DNA of 64,000 nucleotides from Anaerosacchariphilus polymeriproducens. GTDB taxonomy: Bacteria; Bacillota; Clostridia; Lachnospirales; Lachnospiraceae. Below are positions 62,510-64,000 of the stretch, one piece after another. The notes below the pieces were generated by a model. That model was given only the letters and a program-made list of their open reading frames with translations, was not told where the DNA came from and made no database searches. The stretch spans positions 1-64,000 of the forward strand of contig NZ_QRCT01000019.1 in NCBI RefSeq assembly GCF_003363435.1, in the 5' to 3' direction. Every line of letters starts with the position of its first letter. Within the stretch, counting starts at the first letter, position 1. A program made the translations under genes and the position numbers.

Positions 62510-63283
62510 TTTTATAAATACGGAACCTTAACAAAAGTTGCCGAGGAATTTCATATCTCCCAGCCTACCATCACTCGAACAATGAAACGACTGGAAGATG
62601 TATTAGGGGTTACTTTATTCAATCGCAGTGCAAACCGTATCAAATTTAATGAAGTAGGAATCCATGCCGCAAAAATGGCAGAAGAACTGCTCCAGTCTGC
62701 TGAACAATATCAGAGTGGAGTTATAAACTTTGACCGACAGCTGCACACCATCAGTGCTATCTCTTGTGCGCCTGCCCCTCTTTGGAATCTAACCCCAGAA
62801 TTATCAAGAAAACATCCAGGTCAGACAATTTCATCCAAACTTATTGCTGACCTGGAACAGATTGAAAGAGATTTTAGATTGCATAAATATGATATTGCGA
62901 TACTCCCGTATCCTATAGATGACGAAGATTTCACCAATACAAGCTATATAGAAGAACACCTTTCAATCAATGTCCCTTTGGATCATGCATTAGCTGAGTA
63001 CAGTGAAGTTACCTCCAAACAGATCAACGGGTATAATTGTCTCCTATCACCAGAGATTGGGTTTTGGGAGAATTTTTGCAAGACAAAGTTGCCTTCTTCA
63101 AAATTTCTTGTTCAAAAAGATGACTTTTCTTTCCAGGAGCTGATAAAAGAATCAAACTTGCCATGTTTTAGTACAAATCTTGCAGAAGAACACTTTATTA
63201 ATCTAAAGAATCGAATCAATATTCCAATCACAGATGAGGATGCAAATGTTACCTTTTATTTAGTACAACACAATAAAAAATAA
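62510..63283 (+). pseudogene. LysR-family regulator lacking its first residues
   Basis: The frame has a nearly complete LysR HTH (YGTLTKVAEEFHISQPTITR) and a co-inducer domain to the stop at 63281-63283, but the usual first 10-15 residues and any ribosome site are missing: upstream the frame reads through antisense flavodoxin sequence. LysR and flavodoxin genes are often divergent, so one deletion across the shared promoter removed both 5' ends. A start at 62279 would add antisense residues and is not credible. Confidence 0.78.
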
Positions 63284-63332
63284 AAACATTGCATTATACC
63301 TATTAGTCTTTTGTGTAATATGGATGCTGTAT

Positions 63333-63689
63333 TTAGATAGAGCACTTAATTACTATGCTCACTCCTGACTTAAATTCTACCGTGAATTGTTTCTCGTATG
63401 CTGTGACCTTTTCAACCATTCGTGTCACAAGGTATTCATCATATTCTTCTATCTGCTCCGTCTGTTCTGCAATTTTGCCATGATTGTAAGCAATTAGCCT
63501 TTCTGGAACAATATTATATGACCAACTATCTGTATACCGATCTTTATTGTGAACAACAAAACCTATAGGAAGTTTCTCTTCACGCATACCGAAACTCACT
63601 GCCATAGGAGAAACTCCTAAATAATCAGCAGCAATTTTACAAGTTATTTTTGACATCTGTCGAATTTCTTCATCACTGTATCTCGCCAC
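63333..63689 (-). CDS. Small DNA-binding-type protein fused to a recombinase C-terminal tail
   Basis: Residues 1-70 (IAADYLGVSPMAVSFGMREEK) resemble the excisionase/HTH-like small proteins found beside recombinases in Lachnospiraceae elements. Residues 72-118 (EEYDEYLVTRMVEKVTAYE and FTVEFKSGVSI) match the extreme C-terminus of large serine recombinases. The join looks like an in-frame deletion between two adjacent genes of a mobile element. The product might still be made (AGGTGAG before ATG), but a function is not clear. Confidence 0.6.
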   Translation of the reverse strand: MARYSDEEIRQMSKITCKIAADYLGVSPMAVSFGMREEKLPIGFVVHNKDRYTDSWSYNIVPERLIAYNHGKIAEQTEQIEEYDEYLVTRMVEKVTAYEKQFTVEFKSGVSIVIKCSI

Positions 63690-63788
63690 AAGAACTCACC
63701 TCCAATCCAATCTAAATATAAAAACAACAGACTTTCCAGCAAAATTTAAATTTACAAGAAAGTCTGTATAAACTTTAAATTAAGCGTT

Positions 63789-64000
63789 CTACATCTGTTC
63801 GAACATTTTCTGAGCATAACCCTTAATGTCATTTGTATTAATCATATTGTACTTTTCTTTAACAGCACTAAAGTAAGTTCCAATCAATTCTTTCTCAATG
63901 GTTCGGTCTGATACTGTAGTCGGCGAAAGTTCTCCTCTGGTTGACAGCCACGGAGTTTCTGAATGCGTGAATCCTACAAGAACTTTCCCACTATAGCAAC
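63789..64000 (-). CDS. DUF4065 (SocA/Panacea)-like protein, C-terminal part, runs off the window
   Basis: The minus-strand frame is open from the window edge to TAG 63789-63791, encoding 70 residues: VGFTHSETPWLSTRGE followed by a helical end. The THSE.PW motif is the signature I associate with DUF4065/SocA (Panacea) proteins, antitoxin-like components of toxin-antitoxin or phage-defence modules. The start lies beyond the window. Any toxin partner would be upstream on this strand and cannot be seen. Confidence 0.6.
   Translation of the reverse strand, partial: CYSGKVLVGFTHSETPWLSTRGELSPTTVSDRTIEKELIGTYFSAVKEKYNMINTNDIKGYAQKMFEQM

Noticed and set aside
1-64000. CRISPR arrays, tRNA and rRNA genes
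   Set aside because: I looked for regularly spaced repeats and for conserved tRNA/rRNA stretches by eye and saw none; a covariance-model scan would be decisive.

Overview
The window is AT-rich DNA with Clostridia-type gene content. Evidence includes AGGAGG-type ribosome sites, LysM/GH18 and Csp-like subtilisin genes typical of spore formers, EFR1 flavodoxin-ferredoxins, YesM/YesN sensor pairs, WYL regulators and large serine-recombinase debris. The best fit is a motile or chemosensing, endospore-forming member of the Lachnospiraceae. Species cannot be told from the sequence alone. No rRNA, tRNA or CRISPR array was recognised.

Layout. (1) 1-1.1 kb: a possibly structured leader, a 54-aa Cys-containing membrane protein, and decayed permease and ferredoxin pieces. 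(2) 1.2-5.0 kb: an AraC/GyrI-like regulator, a PhzF-family enzyme, and a WYL regulator divergent from a peptidase-E-like gene broken by one in-frame stop. (3) 5.1-15.9 kb, minus strand: one chemosensory operon, cheY-cheA-cheW-mcp-cheR-cheB, followed by a 1150-aa multi-PAS hybrid kinase and a single-domain response regulator. (4) 16.2-22.7 kb: a TetR regulator and a five-gene operon (ornithine cyclodeaminase-family protein, 2Fe-2S protein, FAD/NAD oxidoreductase with ferredoxin domain, BFD-type 2Fe-2S protein, DadA-type FAD oxidase), with a divergent AraC regulator. (5) 22.9-29.5 kb: a GPH sugar transporter, a vestige of class II galT, a YesN/YesM two-component pair and two membrane-anchored periplasmic-binding-type proteins. 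This looks like a sugar-sensing locus, probably of galactoside origin. (6) 29.6-37.6 kb: an alpha/beta hydrolase, two EFR1 flavodoxin-ferredoxins, a TetR regulator with two matching operators, an ECF sigma/anti-sigma pair with a candidate autoregulatory promoter, a LysM-GH18 protein lacking the catalytic acids, a GFA protein and an AraC regulator. (7) 38.0-41.5 kb: two tandem Csp-like S8 peptidases, the first-transcribed with an intact triad and the second with catalytic Ser replaced by Gly. (8) 41.8-56.6 kb: a 15-gene nucleoside salvage and catabolism island: cytidine and adenosine deaminases, a BMP-type nucleoside ABC importer, uridine and purine nucleoside phosphorylases, phosphopentomutase, deoxyribose-phosphate aldolase, a split transketolase, a Crp-like regulator and a divergent GntR/UTRA regulator. 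(9) 56.8-58.5 kb: a second WYL regulator divergent from a DJ-1/PfpI protein. (10) 58.5-64 kb: a graveyard of mobile DNA, with recombinase C-termini, two copies of an rlmD-like 3' end, a three-gene cassette between TTACCCC palindromes, broken DUF1016, flavodoxin and LysR genes, and the tail of a DUF4065-like gene.

How it works together. The nucleoside island takes nucleosides from uptake through deamination and phosphorolysis to (deoxy)ribose-5-phosphate, then via DeoC or transketolase into central metabolism. Its promoter carries repeats that fit a GntR operator. The chemosensory operon seems to feed a kinase-based output rather than only a flagellar one. Most other loci are paired enzyme-plus-local-regulator modules. 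Several have operator-like repeats visible in the divergent promoters.
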